Shown piece after piece: positions 7,000-15,082 of a DNA stretch of 24,062 bases. The notes beneath the pieces were generated by a model. That model did not search any database, was not told the origin of the DNA, and saw only the letters and a list, made by a program, of their open reading frames with translations. This stretch comes from JBLHHI01 sp047614125. Its GTDB lineage: Bacteria; Bacteroidota; Bacteroidia; NS11-12g; UBA9320. Each line of letters opens with the position of its first letter. Position 1 is the stretch's first letter. The stretch spans positions 1 to 24,062 of the forward strand of contig JBLHHI010000048.1 of assembly GCA_047614125.1 (NCBI GenBank), given 5' to 3'. The position numbers were made by a program, and so were the translations under genes.

Positions 7000-9702
7000 C
7001 TACTCTATAATGAGCTTTACTTGCGTCAGCTGCTCGTTGCTTTGAAACAACAAAGTATATAATCCACCGGAAAGCACTAATTCTTGGAGGTTTAGTTCGG
7101 TACTTTCTCCATCCAACATCCAGCTTTCGACCGTTCTACCCAACGGATCCATTAACGACACTGTGGCATTTGTTTCCAGCACTTTGTGCTCAATAATAAG
7201 CCGTGAACTTGCCGGATTAGGATACACCTTGATGCCAGCCGCGTGTATGGTTGCAACGCCAACGGTATTCAAGTTTATTTCACGTACAAAGGTATCTGCA
7301 CACCCAAATGGAGTGATAACAATTAAGGTAACCGTATAATCGCCATCCTTACTGTACGGATGTTTAACATCAGTTCCCTGCAAGGTATCGCTTCCGTCGC
7401 CAAAGGTCCAGACGTATTTTCCTTGTCCTATTAAGCGGGAAGCTAAAGTGATGGTTCTCCAGTCCAATTGATAATCGAAGGTTGCTTCAGGCATGAGTAG
7501 CCATTTAACATCATGTTTTCTTGGTTGTGTAATACATCCTCTGTTATTTATTGTCAGAAAATAGGTTCGATCTTTGTCAATTGGGGTGGATGGAAAGGTT
7601 GCGCCCATGTGGAGCAAGGTCGTTTTATCTGCCGCATACCATTGAATGGTTCCAACATCTGCAGTGGTGGTCAAATTTGGAGTGGCACCATCGCAAGCTT
7701 GTTTGTCCATGGTTTCGGTTCCAAACTTGCCAAAGGGAATGGCCTCAAGCACAAAACGGTGCAAGCTTGTATCGGTACAAGCTCCTTCGAAGGGCTGTAA
7801 AAAGAAGGTATCGGATTTTCCAACCACTTTAAAGGTTCTCAAATTACCGGTATAGTCTATCGTAGACGCGTTTTTGTCGGTATACCAGTTTAAGTCACCG
7901 GTTAAATACGAATGATCAAAGACCAACGAATCTCCTTCGCAAACGGAAACATCTTTCAAGTTTAACAGCTTGTTGAAGTGATGAACATCAATTTTTATGG
8001 GCAAACGAGAACTGGCGCATTTTCCGTCGAAGGCATCTACATAAACCGCTTGAGATCCTCGTGTTGTTGGGGTAAACACATAACTTGTTCCACTTGCCAC
8101 CGAGCTGCCGCCAGCGGCAACAGTAAACCAACGCAAAGTATTTGCCGATGTGGCACTTACAGTAATAGAACCTTCTAATAAACATAGGGTTGTATCGTTG
8201 CTAACTATGGGTTCAGCAGGAGCAAAATCGTTGCTAACAAAGGCCGTTGCGCGAGTTCTTCCAGGTAAAACACAATTGCCATTTTGAGCCTGGGCAAAGA
8301 ATGACGTATCTCGAACCAGTGGGCCAATTTTATGAACATTGCCTATGTATACCGGTGTAAACGATATTGAGTCTTCATACCACCGAACGGTTCCTACATC
8401 CGGCGTTGCTAAAAGGTTGGCCACTGAATTTAAACAAATTGAATCATCGAGCACGGTTAAACCGGTTGGTGTGGTTGAAACTTCTATGATGTGCCGTTTG
8501 GTAAGTGCGGTAGTGCATCCACTGTTAACGGCGTTAACGCGAACGGTATCGTTCTGGTACAACATTTTACTCGTATAGCGTTGCCCTTTTAAAAATGGCA
8601 CAGAATCGTTGGTTACGGTGAACCACTGAATAGTACCACTTCCTTTAACATCTACGGTTGCCGTGTTTCCAGAACATATTTTTGAGTCTCCAAAGATTTG
8701 AACTTCATCGGGTTGAAAAGAGAGTGATTTTATGGCCGTATCGATGCAAGAAAAACCCCCACGATATCCGTAGATTGTGCTAATCAAACGAACGTCGAAG
8801 TTGGTTGGCGAGTTGTATTTCCATGCCCCATCTATGCTGTTGTAATTCAAGGTGGATAGATAGTTCCAACGATGACAATATTGTTCTAAGCCATAAAACG
8901 TATATCGATTGTATTGCATGTTACTGTAGAAAGGGGAGGATTGATTTGCGAATTTTACGGTGTCTTGGAATTTATAGCAATCTTTAAAGTCGAAATCATT
9001 GAACACCTTATAAGTCACATGGGGCTCGAGTGCAACATCGCAATCGAGTTGAGTTCCACCAATGTTTAAATCAAGAAAATTATACCATCGGCCACCAATG
9101 GATCCACAACCTAAGTTTTCTCCAAGTCCATCGCCGTTGTTATACGAGTTGCAAACCACTCCAACCCGATTGGAGTCTCTGGATGTAACGGTAAGGATGT
9201 ACGCTTTATCCATGGTATACGGAGTCCAACTGGCGCGAAACATAATGCTCGCCAAGGTTCCAGTGCCAAAGGTTGAATCAACATATAGGGTATCCGACCG
9301 AAGAGCGTTTCCATATGGCAAGCTATCCGCTCCAGCTTCATACAATTGGCAGTACACTTCCACAACGTGTGAAGTTCCCATGGTTTGCCAAGCATAAAAA
9401 TCAAATCCACTTACAGTTACATCTCCCGGTGCATCAAAATATTGCCCGAGACGATATCCATCCGACATGTTTATGGCCACCAGTTGACTGGCTTTATAGC
9501 GTGCATAATCGAGCGTATCTTGTCCACATTGTTTGTTACTTCCTGCTGATTTTTTACCCAACGACCCCGATTTTGAATAATTTATGTTATACAAGTTGTC
9601 AACCAAAGAAACTCCAGGTGAGGTCATCTGAGCTTGAGAAACAATGCCAAAAAATGTAAAAGAAACAACAGTGAGGATAATGCGTAAAGTCTTGTGGTTC
9701 AT
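7000..9702 (-). CDS. Secreted Ig-like/PKD-domain protein with T9SS C-terminal sorting domain
   Basis: This 900-residue protein is predicted to be exported by Sec and then by the type IX secretion system. A signal peptide (hydrophobic LRIILTVVSFTFFGIVSQAQ, residues 6-25) supports the ATG at 9702; an ATG 30 bases upstream would only lengthen the leader. After an N-terminal region with jelly-roll-like features come about five Ig-like repeats of ~80 residues. Each starts with a (V/I/L/A)C motif and carries a (I/V/L)(Q/R/N)W(F/Y) strand, for example GTIQWFTV, GTVRWYED, NTLRWFTV, GDLNWYTD and GTIQWYAA. A PKD domain at ~742-812 has the diagnostic WTFGDGSD. The last 75 residues begin VYPNPASSRL and end VKLIIE, a type A T9SS sorting domain. 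The function is likely adhesive or structural at the cell surface; the exact role is unknown. Confidence 0.87.
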   Translation of the reverse strand: MNHKTLRIILTVVSFTFFGIVSQAQMTSPGVSLVDNLYNINYSKSGSLGKKSAGSNKQCGQDTLDYARYKASQLVAINMSDGYRLGQYFDAPGDVTVSGFDFYAWQTMGTSHVVEVYCQLYEAGADSLPYGNALRSDTLYVDSTFGTGTLASIMFRASWTPYTMDKAYILTVTSRDSNRVGVVCNSYNNGDGLGENLGCGSIGGRWYNFLDLNIGGTQLDCDVALEPHVTYKVFNDFDFKDCYKFQDTVKFANQSSPFYSNMQYNRYTFYGLEQYCHRWNYLSTLNYNSIDGAWKYNSPTNFDVRLISTIYGYRGGFSCIDTAIKSLSFQPDEVQIFGDSKICSGNTATVDVKGSGTIQWFTVTNDSVPFLKGQRYTSKMLYQNDTVRVNAVNSGCTTALTKRHIIEVSTTPTGLTVLDDSICLNSVANLLATPDVGTVRWYEDSISFTPVYIGNVHKIGPLVRDTSFFAQAQNGNCVLPGRTRATAFVSNDFAPAEPIVSNDTTLCLLEGSITVSATSANTLRWFTVAAGGSSVASGTSYVFTPTTRGSQAVYVDAFDGKCASSRLPIKIDVHHFNKLLNLKDVSVCEGDSLVFDHSYLTGDLNWYTDKNASTIDYTGNLRTFKVVGKSDTFFLQPFEGACTDTSLHRFVLEAIPFGKFGTETMDKQACDGATPNLTTTADVGTIQWYAADKTTLLHMGATFPSTPIDKDRTYFLTINNRGCITQPRKHDVKWLLMPEATFDYQLDWRTITLASRLIGQGKYVWTFGDGSDTLQGTDVKHPYSKDGDYTVTLIVITPFGCADTFVREINLNTVGVATIHAAGIKVYPNPASSRLIIEHKVLETNATVSLMDPLGRTVESWMLDGESTELNLQELVLSGGLYTLLFQSNEQLTQVKLIIE

Positions 9703-9945
9703 AGGCGCAATGCGAAAGGCGTAAATATACAATAATTAGTTATTTGCTATTTTCAGCAGAGTGTAAGGAATTGGGGCTCTTTCTTCGAGCTGAAACACGG
9801 GGTAATTCATGGCAATGATTGCCCTTTATAACATTTCATTGAATTATAACTTTTGTCATTACTTTGGGTTTTAGCCTTCACCCAAAGAGCAGAAAATTAA
9901 AGATTAAATAAAAACTTATATTATAAACTACCGTGTACATCCAAC
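9703..9945. other. Gene-free spacer
   Basis: I see no gene in this AT-rich stretch between the T9SS-protein gene and the tRNA-Cys terminator. It holds an 8-bp stem (9862-9869 with 9880-9887, CTTTGGGT/ACCCAAAG) with no T-tract. It also holds a TATATTTA sequence on the minus strand near 9722-9729 that only weakly resembles a promoter -7 element for the gene at 9702. Confidence 0.5.
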
Positions 9946-9980
9946 AAAAAAAAGGCTTAACCATTGCTAGTTAAGCCTTT
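9946..9980 (-). terminator. Rho-independent terminator of tRNA-Cys
   Basis: On the minus strand an 11-bp stem (AAAGGCTTAAC with GTTAAGCCTTT, arms at 9970-9980 and 9951-9961) closes an 8-base loop and runs into a tract of eight Ts. It begins 5 bases after the tRNA-Cys 3' end, as expected for a single-tRNA transcript. Confidence 0.88.
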
Positions 9981-9984
9981 AAAG

Positions 9985-10055
9985 AGGTCTCGAGCGGATT
10001 TGAACCGCTGTACGAGCTTTTGCAGAGCTCTGCCTAACCGCTCGGCCACGAGACC
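9985..10055 (-). tRNA. tRNA-Cys (anticodon GCA)
   Basis: On the minus strand a 71-base cloverleaf folds. The acceptor stem is GGTCTCG/CGAGACC and the anticodon stem GAGCT/AGCTC encloses loop CTGCAAA with anticodon GCA. The T arm is AGCGG-TTCAAAT-CCGCT and the discriminator base is U73, the identity base for tRNA-Cys. CCA is not encoded. It has its own promoter (10075-10104) and terminator (9946-9980). Confidence 0.96.
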
Positions 10056-10074
10056 ATTGTGTTTTTAAGAACCG

Positions 10075-10104
10075 CAAAACTAAGGTTTTGTTTTATTCTA
10101 ACAA
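10075..10104 (-). promoter_or_regulatory. tRNA-Cys promoter, TTG-N19-TAGTTTTG
   Basis: The minus strand carries TTG (10102-10104), a 19-base spacer, then TAGTTTTG (10075-10082). This is an exact match to the Bacteroidota housekeeping promoter form TTG / TAnnTTTG. Transcription would begin about 10-15 bases before the tRNA. Confidence 0.75.
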
Positions 10105-10186
10105 TTGAAATTTCAAAGATTAATAAAAACTGACTTTTTTTAAACGTTCATAACCCTCCAATAAATCAAAATTATGCAGAGGAACG

Positions 10187-10194
10187 TATGTTTG
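10187..10194 (+). promoter_or_regulatory. Possible GH3-gene promoter -7 element (TATGTTTG)
   Basis: TATGTTTG matches TAnnTTTG, 38 bases before the start codon at 10233. No TTG lies at the expected -33 position, so this is a partial match only. Confidence 0.45.
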
Positions 10195-10232
10195 CAGCTC
10201 GCACCGAATAATGTGCATTTGTTAAAACAACT

Positions 10233-11741
10233 ATGTCTTTTACATCCTTTCTAGCCCAACGTGTGGCCAATCTTGCTCGAAGAAAAATTCAGGCAAATGC
10301 TCAAGAGGCCCTATTAAATCAGGCTGCCACCATGCACGAACTGGTGGCCGTGGCTAAAAATACTGCTTTTGGATTTGATAAAGATTTTGATGCAATTACC
10401 TATTATGAATCGTTCAAAAGCAAGGTGCCAGTCAACGATTACGAAGGAACCAAATCATACTTTGATCGCATAGCCAATGGTGAAGAAAATGTTTGCTGGC
10501 CTGGTAAACCGCTTTACTTAGCAAAAACCTCGGGTACCACTTCCGGAACGAAATACATACCCATTACAAAAGACTCCATTGGAAACCACATTAACTCGGC
10601 TCGAAATGCATTGTTGGAATACATTGCACTATCCAAAAAACCGCATTTCATCAACGGAAAGGTTATGTTTCTTTCGGGCAGTCCTACGCTCGATAAAAAA
10701 GCTGGGATCTTTACCGGCCGACTTTCAGGCATATCCAACCACCACATTCCCAGCTACTTAAAGGGAAAACAAATGCCAACTTGGGAAACCAATTGCATTG
10801 AAGACTGGGAAGAAAAAGTCCGCAAAATTGCAGAAGAAACCCATGGTGCAGACTTGCGTTTGATCAGCGGCATACCACCGTGGGTGCAAATGTATTTCGA
10901 CTTAATACAGGAGAAGTCAAATGGGCAGACTATGTTAGAAGTATTTCCAAACCTCCAACTCTTTGTGTATGGCGGCGTAAACTTCGAACCCTATAAACAA
11001 AAACTCTTTCAAAGCATTGGTCGCGAAATTGATTCCATCGAAACCTATCCGGCATCCGAAGGATTTATTGCGTATCAAGATGATTATCGCTCTCCAGGTC
11101 TGCGTCTTTTAACGGAAGATGGAATCTTCTTTGAATTTATTAAGGCCGATGAATACCACAATGAAGATCCAACACGAGTTTGGCTTAAAGATGTCCAGCT
11201 AAACGTTAATTATGCTGTTATTATTAATTCGAACGCCGGATTATGGGGCTACAGCATTGGCGATACGGTTAAATTCAGTTCTCTAAATCCATACAAACTC
11301 TTGGTTACAGGGCGCATAAAACACTTCATTTCTGCCTTTGGAGAGCATGTAATTGGTGAAGAAGTAGAGCATGCGTTAATGACAACCTTAAAAGAAACGA
11401 ACTACAAGATCATCGAGTTTACGGTGGCTCCGCAAGTAAGTCCAGCCAACGGCCTGCCGTATCACGAATGGTTTATATCGTTCGAAAATGTTCCTGAAGC
11501 GGCTGATTTAGAATTGCTTGCTCAAAAAATAGATCGTGCCTTGCAGACTAAGAACAGCTATTATAAAGACTTAATTACCGGCAGCGTGTTGCGCACGTTG
11601 GTAATTACGCCCTTACAATCCAACGCATTTATAGAATACATGAAAGAGGAAGGAAAGTTGGGAGGACAGAACAAAGTTCCGAGACTGGCAAATGATCGAA
11701 AAATTGCCGATCGCATTGCGCACTATTCCATTCGTCTATAA
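10233..11741 (+). CDS. GH3-family acyl-adenylating enzyme
   Basis: This is a member of the GH3 branch of the ANL adenylating superfamily, whose plant members conjugate hormones such as jasmonate and indole-acetate to amino acids. The bacterial substrate is not known. The 502-residue length is typical for bacterial members. ATP/AMP-binding motifs are all present: TSGTTSGTKYIP at 99-110 (phosphate loop), YPASEG at 272-277, IGDTVKF at 342-348 and TGRIKHFISAFGEHV at 359-373, the hinge leading to the C-terminal lid. The gene stands alone between tRNA-Cys and rseP, so context does not reveal the substrate. It has no signal peptide and is presumably cytosolic. The family call is firm; reaction specificity is open. 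Confidence 0.9.
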   Translation: MSFTSFLAQRVANLARRKIQANAQEALLNQAATMHELVAVAKNTAFGFDKDFDAITYYESFKSKVPVNDYEGTKSYFDRIANGEENVCWPGKPLYLAKTSGTTSGTKYIPITKDSIGNHINSARNALLEYIALSKKPHFINGKVMFLSGSPTLDKKAGIFTGRLSGISNHHIPSYLKGKQMPTWETNCIEDWEEKVRKIAEETHGADLRLISGIPPWVQMYFDLIQEKSNGQTMLEVFPNLQLFVYGGVNFEPYKQKLFQSIGREIDSIETYPASEGFIAYQDDYRSPGLRLLTEDGIFFEFIKADEYHNEDPTRVWLKDVQLNVNYAVIINSNAGLWGYSIGDTVKFSSLNPYKLLVTGRIKHFISAFGEHVIGEEVEHALMTTLKETNYKIIEFTVAPQVSPANGLPYHEWFISFENVPEAADLELLAQKIDRALQTKNSYYKDLITGSVLRTLVITPLQSNAFIEYMKEEGKLGGQNKVPRLANDRKIADRIAHYSIRL

Positions 11742-11774
11742 TAGGGAACAATACATCACAACATCTTCGACAAC

Positions 11775-11808
11775 TTGCAACTTGGGCGTGCGGAAAACGT
11801 TATTTTTG
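11775..11808 (+). promoter_or_regulatory. Possible rseP promoter (TATTTTTG)
   Basis: TATTTTTG at 11801-11808 matches TAnnTTTG, 35 bases before the rseP ATG. Candidate TTG elements lie at 11782-11784 (spacer 16) and 11775-11777 (spacer 23), neither at the ideal 19. Confidence 0.5.
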
Positions 11809-11843
11809 CGGCCTTGTAAGTCAATAACAGAACAAGATTTTTT

Positions 11844-13187
11844 ATGGATATAGTAATTATGGTTGCCCAATTAATATTGGCACTGGCAATATTGGTTTCT
11901 TTACACGAATGGGGACATTATATAACGGCTCGATCGTTCGGCATTCGCGTAGAAAAGTTCTACATCTTTTTTGATGCATGGGGCAAAAAGATTTTTAGCA
12001 AAAAAATAAATGGCACCGAATGGGGCATTGGTTGGTTGCCTTTGGGTGGGTATGTTAAAATATCCGGCATGATCGATGAGAGCTTAGACAAAGACCAAAT
12101 GGGCACAGCTCCGGAGGCACATGAATTTAGATCAAAGCCAGCGTGGCAGCGTCTCATCGTAATGATAGGCGGTGTTACCGTTAACTTAATTCTTGGCTTT
12201 TTAATCTTTGCCATGATGCTGTTTTACTACGGCGATGAATACATCCCGAATTCTGCCGTTGTGAACGGAAGCGGGATTTCACTTACCGAAATTGGCAAGA
12301 AAACCGAGCTTCATAACGGAGATAAGGTTGTTAGAGTGAACGGCGATACCGTTGTTAAATTTAAAGACCTTACCAGTCCCGACTACCTAATGGCAGAACA
12401 CCTCAGCTACACGGTTCTTCGGAATGGGAGTGAGCTTGAAATTGCCATTCCCGATTCGATTGGCAAACAAATTAAGGAAAGCAAGGGCATGCCTTTGTTC
12501 AGTTATCGATACGAACCAATTGTATTAAAAGTTCAGAAAAAGAGCAATGCTTCAAAAGGTGGTTTAAAGAAGGATGATCGGGTGGTTGGAGTAGATACCC
12601 TTGATGTTCAATACTTTGACGAGTTAACGGACATTCTTCAAACTAAAAAATCTCAGAGCATAAGCTTGGCCGTATTGCGAGAAGGAAAGCGCATGAATTT
12701 GCCAATGGATGTAACAGCAGAAGGCACCCTAGGCTTCGAATTGAATTCGGAATTGGCCTATGGAGATAAAACGGTAAAAGTGGCCTACGGCTTCTTCGAA
12801 TCGTTTCCAGCAGGGGTAAACAAGGGAATGAACATCTTGCTTACTCAAATCAAAGGCTTTGGTCAGTTAATAACCGGCAAGATAAATCCCGCTAAATCCG
12901 TAATGGGTCCAATACAGATGACAAAGTTGTTTGGAGCCGATTGGGATTGGAAAAATTTTTGGCGGATAACCGGCGTTTTGTCCCTCATCTTAGCCTTTAT
13001 GAATTTATTGCCAATTCCGGCGTTGGATGGTGGTCACGTTGTTTTCCTCTTATTGGAAATGATTACAGGTAAGCCGCTTTCCGAAAAGGTGATGTATGTG
13101 TTCCAAATCATTGGTATGATTATTTTGTTTGGGTTGATGGCCTTTGTTTTTGGAGTGGACATATTCTCCATCTTTACCGGGAATTAG
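11844..13187 (+). CDS. rseP: RIP metalloprotease RseP (site-2 protease)
   Basis: RseP is an inner-membrane zinc protease that cuts transmembrane segments of anti-sigma factors and leftover signal peptides. The 447-residue product has the zinc motif HEWGH at 21-25 inside the first membrane helix. It has a GYVKISG loop after it and the third zinc ligand in LDGGH (394-398), preceded by NLLPIPA. Two PDZ-like segments lie between them: around NGDKVVRVNGDTV and around GLKKDDRVVGVDTL. The second is the clearer. The length is typical of the family. hscB follows after 10 bases, so the two are probably co-transcribed. The actual substrate here, such as a RseA-like anti-sigma factor, is not in the window. 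Confidence 0.95.
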   Translation: MDIVIMVAQLILALAILVSLHEWGHYITARSFGIRVEKFYIFFDAWGKKIFSKKINGTEWGIGWLPLGGYVKISGMIDESLDKDQMGTAPEAHEFRSKPAWQRLIVMIGGVTVNLILGFLIFAMMLFYYGDEYIPNSAVVNGSGISLTEIGKKTELHNGDKVVRVNGDTVVKFKDLTSPDYLMAEHLSYTVLRNGSELEIAIPDSIGKQIKESKGMPLFSYRYEPIVLKVQKKSNASKGGLKKDDRVVGVDTLDVQYFDELTDILQTKKSQSISLAVLREGKRMNLPMDVTAEGTLGFELNSELAYGDKTVKVAYGFFESFPAGVNKGMNILLTQIKGFGQLITGKINPAKSVMGPIQMTKLFGADWDWKNFWRITGVLSLILAFMNLLPIPALDGGHVVFLLLEMITGKPLSEKVMYVFQIIGMIILFGLMAFVFGVDIFSIFTGN

Positions 13188-13197
13188 CGCCTCAGCG

Positions 13198-13719
13198 ATG
13201 GCTCAAAACCACTTTGAACACTTTGGTTTACCCATTTCTTTTCAATTGGATTTGGATGCATTGCGAAAGGCATTTCTGCGCATTACGCGCACCTCTCATC
13301 CAGATTTCTTTGCTGGCGATGAAAAGGAATACGATGCTGCCCTAGTGCGATCATCGTATAACAACTTGGCTAACAAGGTGTTATACGATGAACGTATGAG
13401 AATTGCCTATGTGTTGGAGCTAAAAGGCGTTGGGGTGGGACAAGATGATAAACTGGATCCGATGTTTTTAATGGAAATGATGGATTGGAACGACCGCATT
13501 GAAGAAGTGGAACAAAGCACCGATGGTGCTGATACAAAGGCACTTCAGCGCGACTTTAACGACATGATGTTGGAGTTTACTCAAGAATTGCACGAGGCCA
13601 TGAAGCGGTGCGATGAAGCAGAAAATGAAGCGGCCTTGTTGGAGATAAAAAATATTTATTTAAAGCAGAAATATCTATTGCGATTAAACGAATCAATAAA
13701 TACATTTGCACCACATTAA
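13198..13719 (+). CDS. hscB: Fe-S cluster co-chaperone HscB
   Basis: HscB is the J-domain co-chaperone that links the IscU scaffold to HscA during Fe-S cluster transfer. The 173-residue product has an N-terminal J-domain with HPD at 34-36 (context TSHPDFF). A C-terminal three-helix segment has the HscB-type PMFLMEMMDWNDRIEE stretch that contacts IscU. I start at the ATG at 13198 because it follows the rseP stop by 10 bases. An in-frame ATG at 13144 lies inside rseP and adds residues with no J-domain homology. Neither hscA nor isc genes are adjacent. The last codons also hold the tRNA-Leu promoter. Confidence 0.9.
   Translation: MAQNHFEHFGLPISFQLDLDALRKAFLRITRTSHPDFFAGDEKEYDAALVRSSYNNLANKVLYDERMRIAYVLELKGVGVGQDDKLDPMFLMEMMDWNDRIEEVEQSTDGADTKALQRDFNDMMLEFTQELHEAMKRCDEAENEAALLEIKNIYLKQKYLLRLNESINTFAPH
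13678..13708 (+). promoter_or_regulatory. tRNA-Leu promoter inside hscB, TTG-N20-TACATTTG
   Basis: TTG at 13678-13680, a 20-base spacer and TACATTTG at 13701-13708 match the Bacteroidota promoter form. The element lies wholly within the last 14 codons of hscB. Transcription would start near the hscB stop, giving a ~35-base precursor leader. That leader contains a small GAGGG/CCCTC hairpin (13726-13740). Confidence 0.65.
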
Positions 13720-13749
13720 AAGTAGGAGGGAATGACCCTCTAAATTAAC

Positions 13750-13831
13750 GCCCAGATGGCGGAATTGGTAGACGCGTTGGTCTCAAACACCAATGCCGCA
13801 AGGCGTGCCGGTTCGAGCCCGGCTCTGGGTA
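13750..13831 (+). tRNA. tRNA-Leu (anticodon CAA)
   Basis: An 82-base class II tRNA. The acceptor stem is GCCCAGA/TCTGGGT with a G1-U72 pair. The anticodon stem TTGGT/ACCAA encloses loop CTCAAAC with anticodon CAA. A variable arm GCC-GCAA-GGC follows, then T arm GCCGG-TTCGAGC-CCGGC, and the discriminator is A73. CCA is not encoded. Confidence 0.96.
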
Positions 13832-13835
13832 CTTC

Positions 13836-13884
13836 ACACAAACAATACCCTCGTAGATATGGTGTCTGCGGGGTATTTGTGTTT
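13836..13884 (+). terminator. Probable tRNA-Leu transcript end hairpin
   Basis: ACACAAA (13836-13842) pairs with TTTGTGT (13876-13882). After a 3-base bulge, TACCC (13846-13850) pairs with GGGTA (13871-13875), around a ~20-base loop. Only a short TTTATA follows instead of a full T-tract, so this may be a weak terminator or a processing hairpin. Confidence 0.4.
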
Positions 13885-14093
13885 ATAGGGGGGGAATGGT
13901 TTAACTCCCCAAAGCGTCATTCAGAGGCCTCTACCTTCGTTCTAAAATTCATTGAATTGAGTTTGTGCATTGCTTGAAAGGTACAATTTAGAGACGAAGC
14001 GGATTGAAGAATGGCTGCATCAACTTTAAAATATGATTGTGAAAGGAAAATTATACTGACCAGCAAAAAGACCAAGCGTCCACCCATAAAGCA

Positions 14094-14101
14094 TACCTTT
14101 G
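14094..14101 (+). promoter_or_regulatory. Promoter -7 element of ruvX operon (TACCTTTG)
   Basis: TACCTTTG, followed by CA, matches TAnnTTTG and ends only 10 bases before the ATG at 14112, implying an almost leaderless message. No TTG is found at the -33 position. Confidence 0.55.
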
Positions 14102-14111
14102 CATATAGAAA

Positions 14112-14522
14112 ATGCCAAGAATAATTGCCATAGATTACGGGTCGAGACGGGTTGGCTTTGCCGCAACAGACCCTATGCAACTCATTGCCAGCCCGCTTAC
14201 AACGATTACTCAAAGTGAGTCGCTCGATTTCTTAGTGGAGTATTGCAAACGAGAACTCGTTGAAACGGTTGTGGTTGGACAGCCGCACCGATGGAGCGGT
14301 GAAACGTCCTTTATAGAAGGTGATATTCTCAAATTCATTCTAGCCATCGAAAAGGCTTTGCCTTTGGTTAAAATTGTTCGAATAGATGAGCGATTTACAA
14401 GTAAATTGGCGGCTAGAGCATTGATTGATAGCGGATTGGGCAAGAAAAAGCGCAAAGACAAAAGCCTCTTGGATTCTACAAGTGCTGCCTTAATTTTGCA
14501 ATCTTATTTGGCACAGCAATAA
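14112..14522 (+). CDS. ruvX: Putative pre-16S rRNA nuclease / Holliday junction resolvase (YqgF/RuvX)
   Basis: YqgF/RuvX proteins have an RNase H-like fold and act in 16S rRNA 5' maturation, with Holliday-junction resolution also proposed. The 136-residue length is standard. The N-terminal strand IAIDYGSRRVGFAATD (5-20) carries the first catalytic Asp (D8) and the DxG pattern. RIDERFTSKLA carries the conserved Glu-Arg-Thr-Ser group, and KDKSLLDSTSAALILQSYL near the end holds the third acidic residue. It is the first gene of a tight plus-strand operon, with def 5 bases after its stop. Confidence 0.92.
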   Translation: MPRIIAIDYGSRRVGFAATDPMQLIASPLTTITQSESLDFLVEYCKRELVETVVVGQPHRWSGETSFIEGDILKFILAIEKALPLVKIVRIDERFTSKLAARALIDSGLGKKKRKDKSLLDSTSAALILQSYLAQQ

Positions 14523-14527
14523 CACTC

Positions 14528-15079
14528 ATGATTTTACCCATTCGAGCTTATGGCGATCCGGTTTTACGCAAAGCATGCGACGAGATCGATCCACAATATC
14601 CCAACCTAAAAACATTATTGGAAAATATGTTTGAAACCATGGATGAATCGAATGGTGTTGGCCTAGCAGCACCTCAAATTGGATTGAACATCCGACTGTT
14701 TATCATCGACAGTACCGCCATGTACGATAACGAAAAAGATGGGTTGCGTACCGTTTTTATCAATCCAATTATTACCGAAGAAAGCGGCAAAGCTTGGGCC
14801 TTCGAAGAAGGTTGTTTAAGCATACCAAATATTCGCGAAAATGTGAATCGTGAGCCGAAAATAAAAATCACCTACTACGACGAAAACTTTGCGAAACACC
14901 AGGCCGAGTTTAACGGCATGACCGCCCGTGTTATCCAACACGAATGCGACCACATTGAAGGAGTTCTATTTATTGATCACCTTTCTGCACTCAAGCGAAA
15001 GTTAATGAAGGGCAAGCTCACCGACATCTCTAAGGGCAACGTCAGCGTTGATTATAGGATGAGGTTTCCTAAGAGATAA
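14528..15079 (+). CDS. def: Peptide deformylase
   Basis: The enzyme removes the formyl group from the initiator methionine of nascent proteins, using Fe2+. All three deformylase motifs are present in the 183-residue product: GVGLAAPQIG at 43-52, EGCLSIP at 94-100 with metal ligand C96, and QHECDH at 137-142 with metal ligands H138 and H142 and catalytic E139. It sits between ruvX (5-base gap) and the UbiA-family gene (3-base gap). The ruvX-def pairing puts two translation-related functions in one unit. Confidence 0.97.
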   Translation: MILPIRAYGDPVLRKACDEIDPQYPNLKTLLENMFETMDESNGVGLAAPQIGLNIRLFIIDSTAMYDNEKDGLRTVFINPIITEESGKAWAFEEGCLSIPNIRENVNREPKIKITYYDENFAKHQAEFNGMTARVIQHECDHIEGVLFIDHLSALKRKLMKGKLTDISKGNVSVDYRMRFPKR

Positions 15080-15082
15080 GCC

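Noticed and set aside
9273..9659. 128-residue plus-strand frame opposite the T9SS-protein gene
   Set aside because: The opposite strand encodes a signal peptide and coherent protein; this frame is a shadow with no promoter or motif.
13726..13740. GAGGG/CCCTC hairpin as terminator of rseP-hscB
   Set aside because: The stem is only 5 bp and is followed by AAATTAACG rather than a T-tract; it more likely sits in the tRNA-Leu precursor leader.
13917..14213. 98-residue minus-strand frame overlapping the start of ruvX
   Set aside because: It overlaps the conserved ruvX N-terminus and promoter, shows no motif, and would need an unusual overlap.
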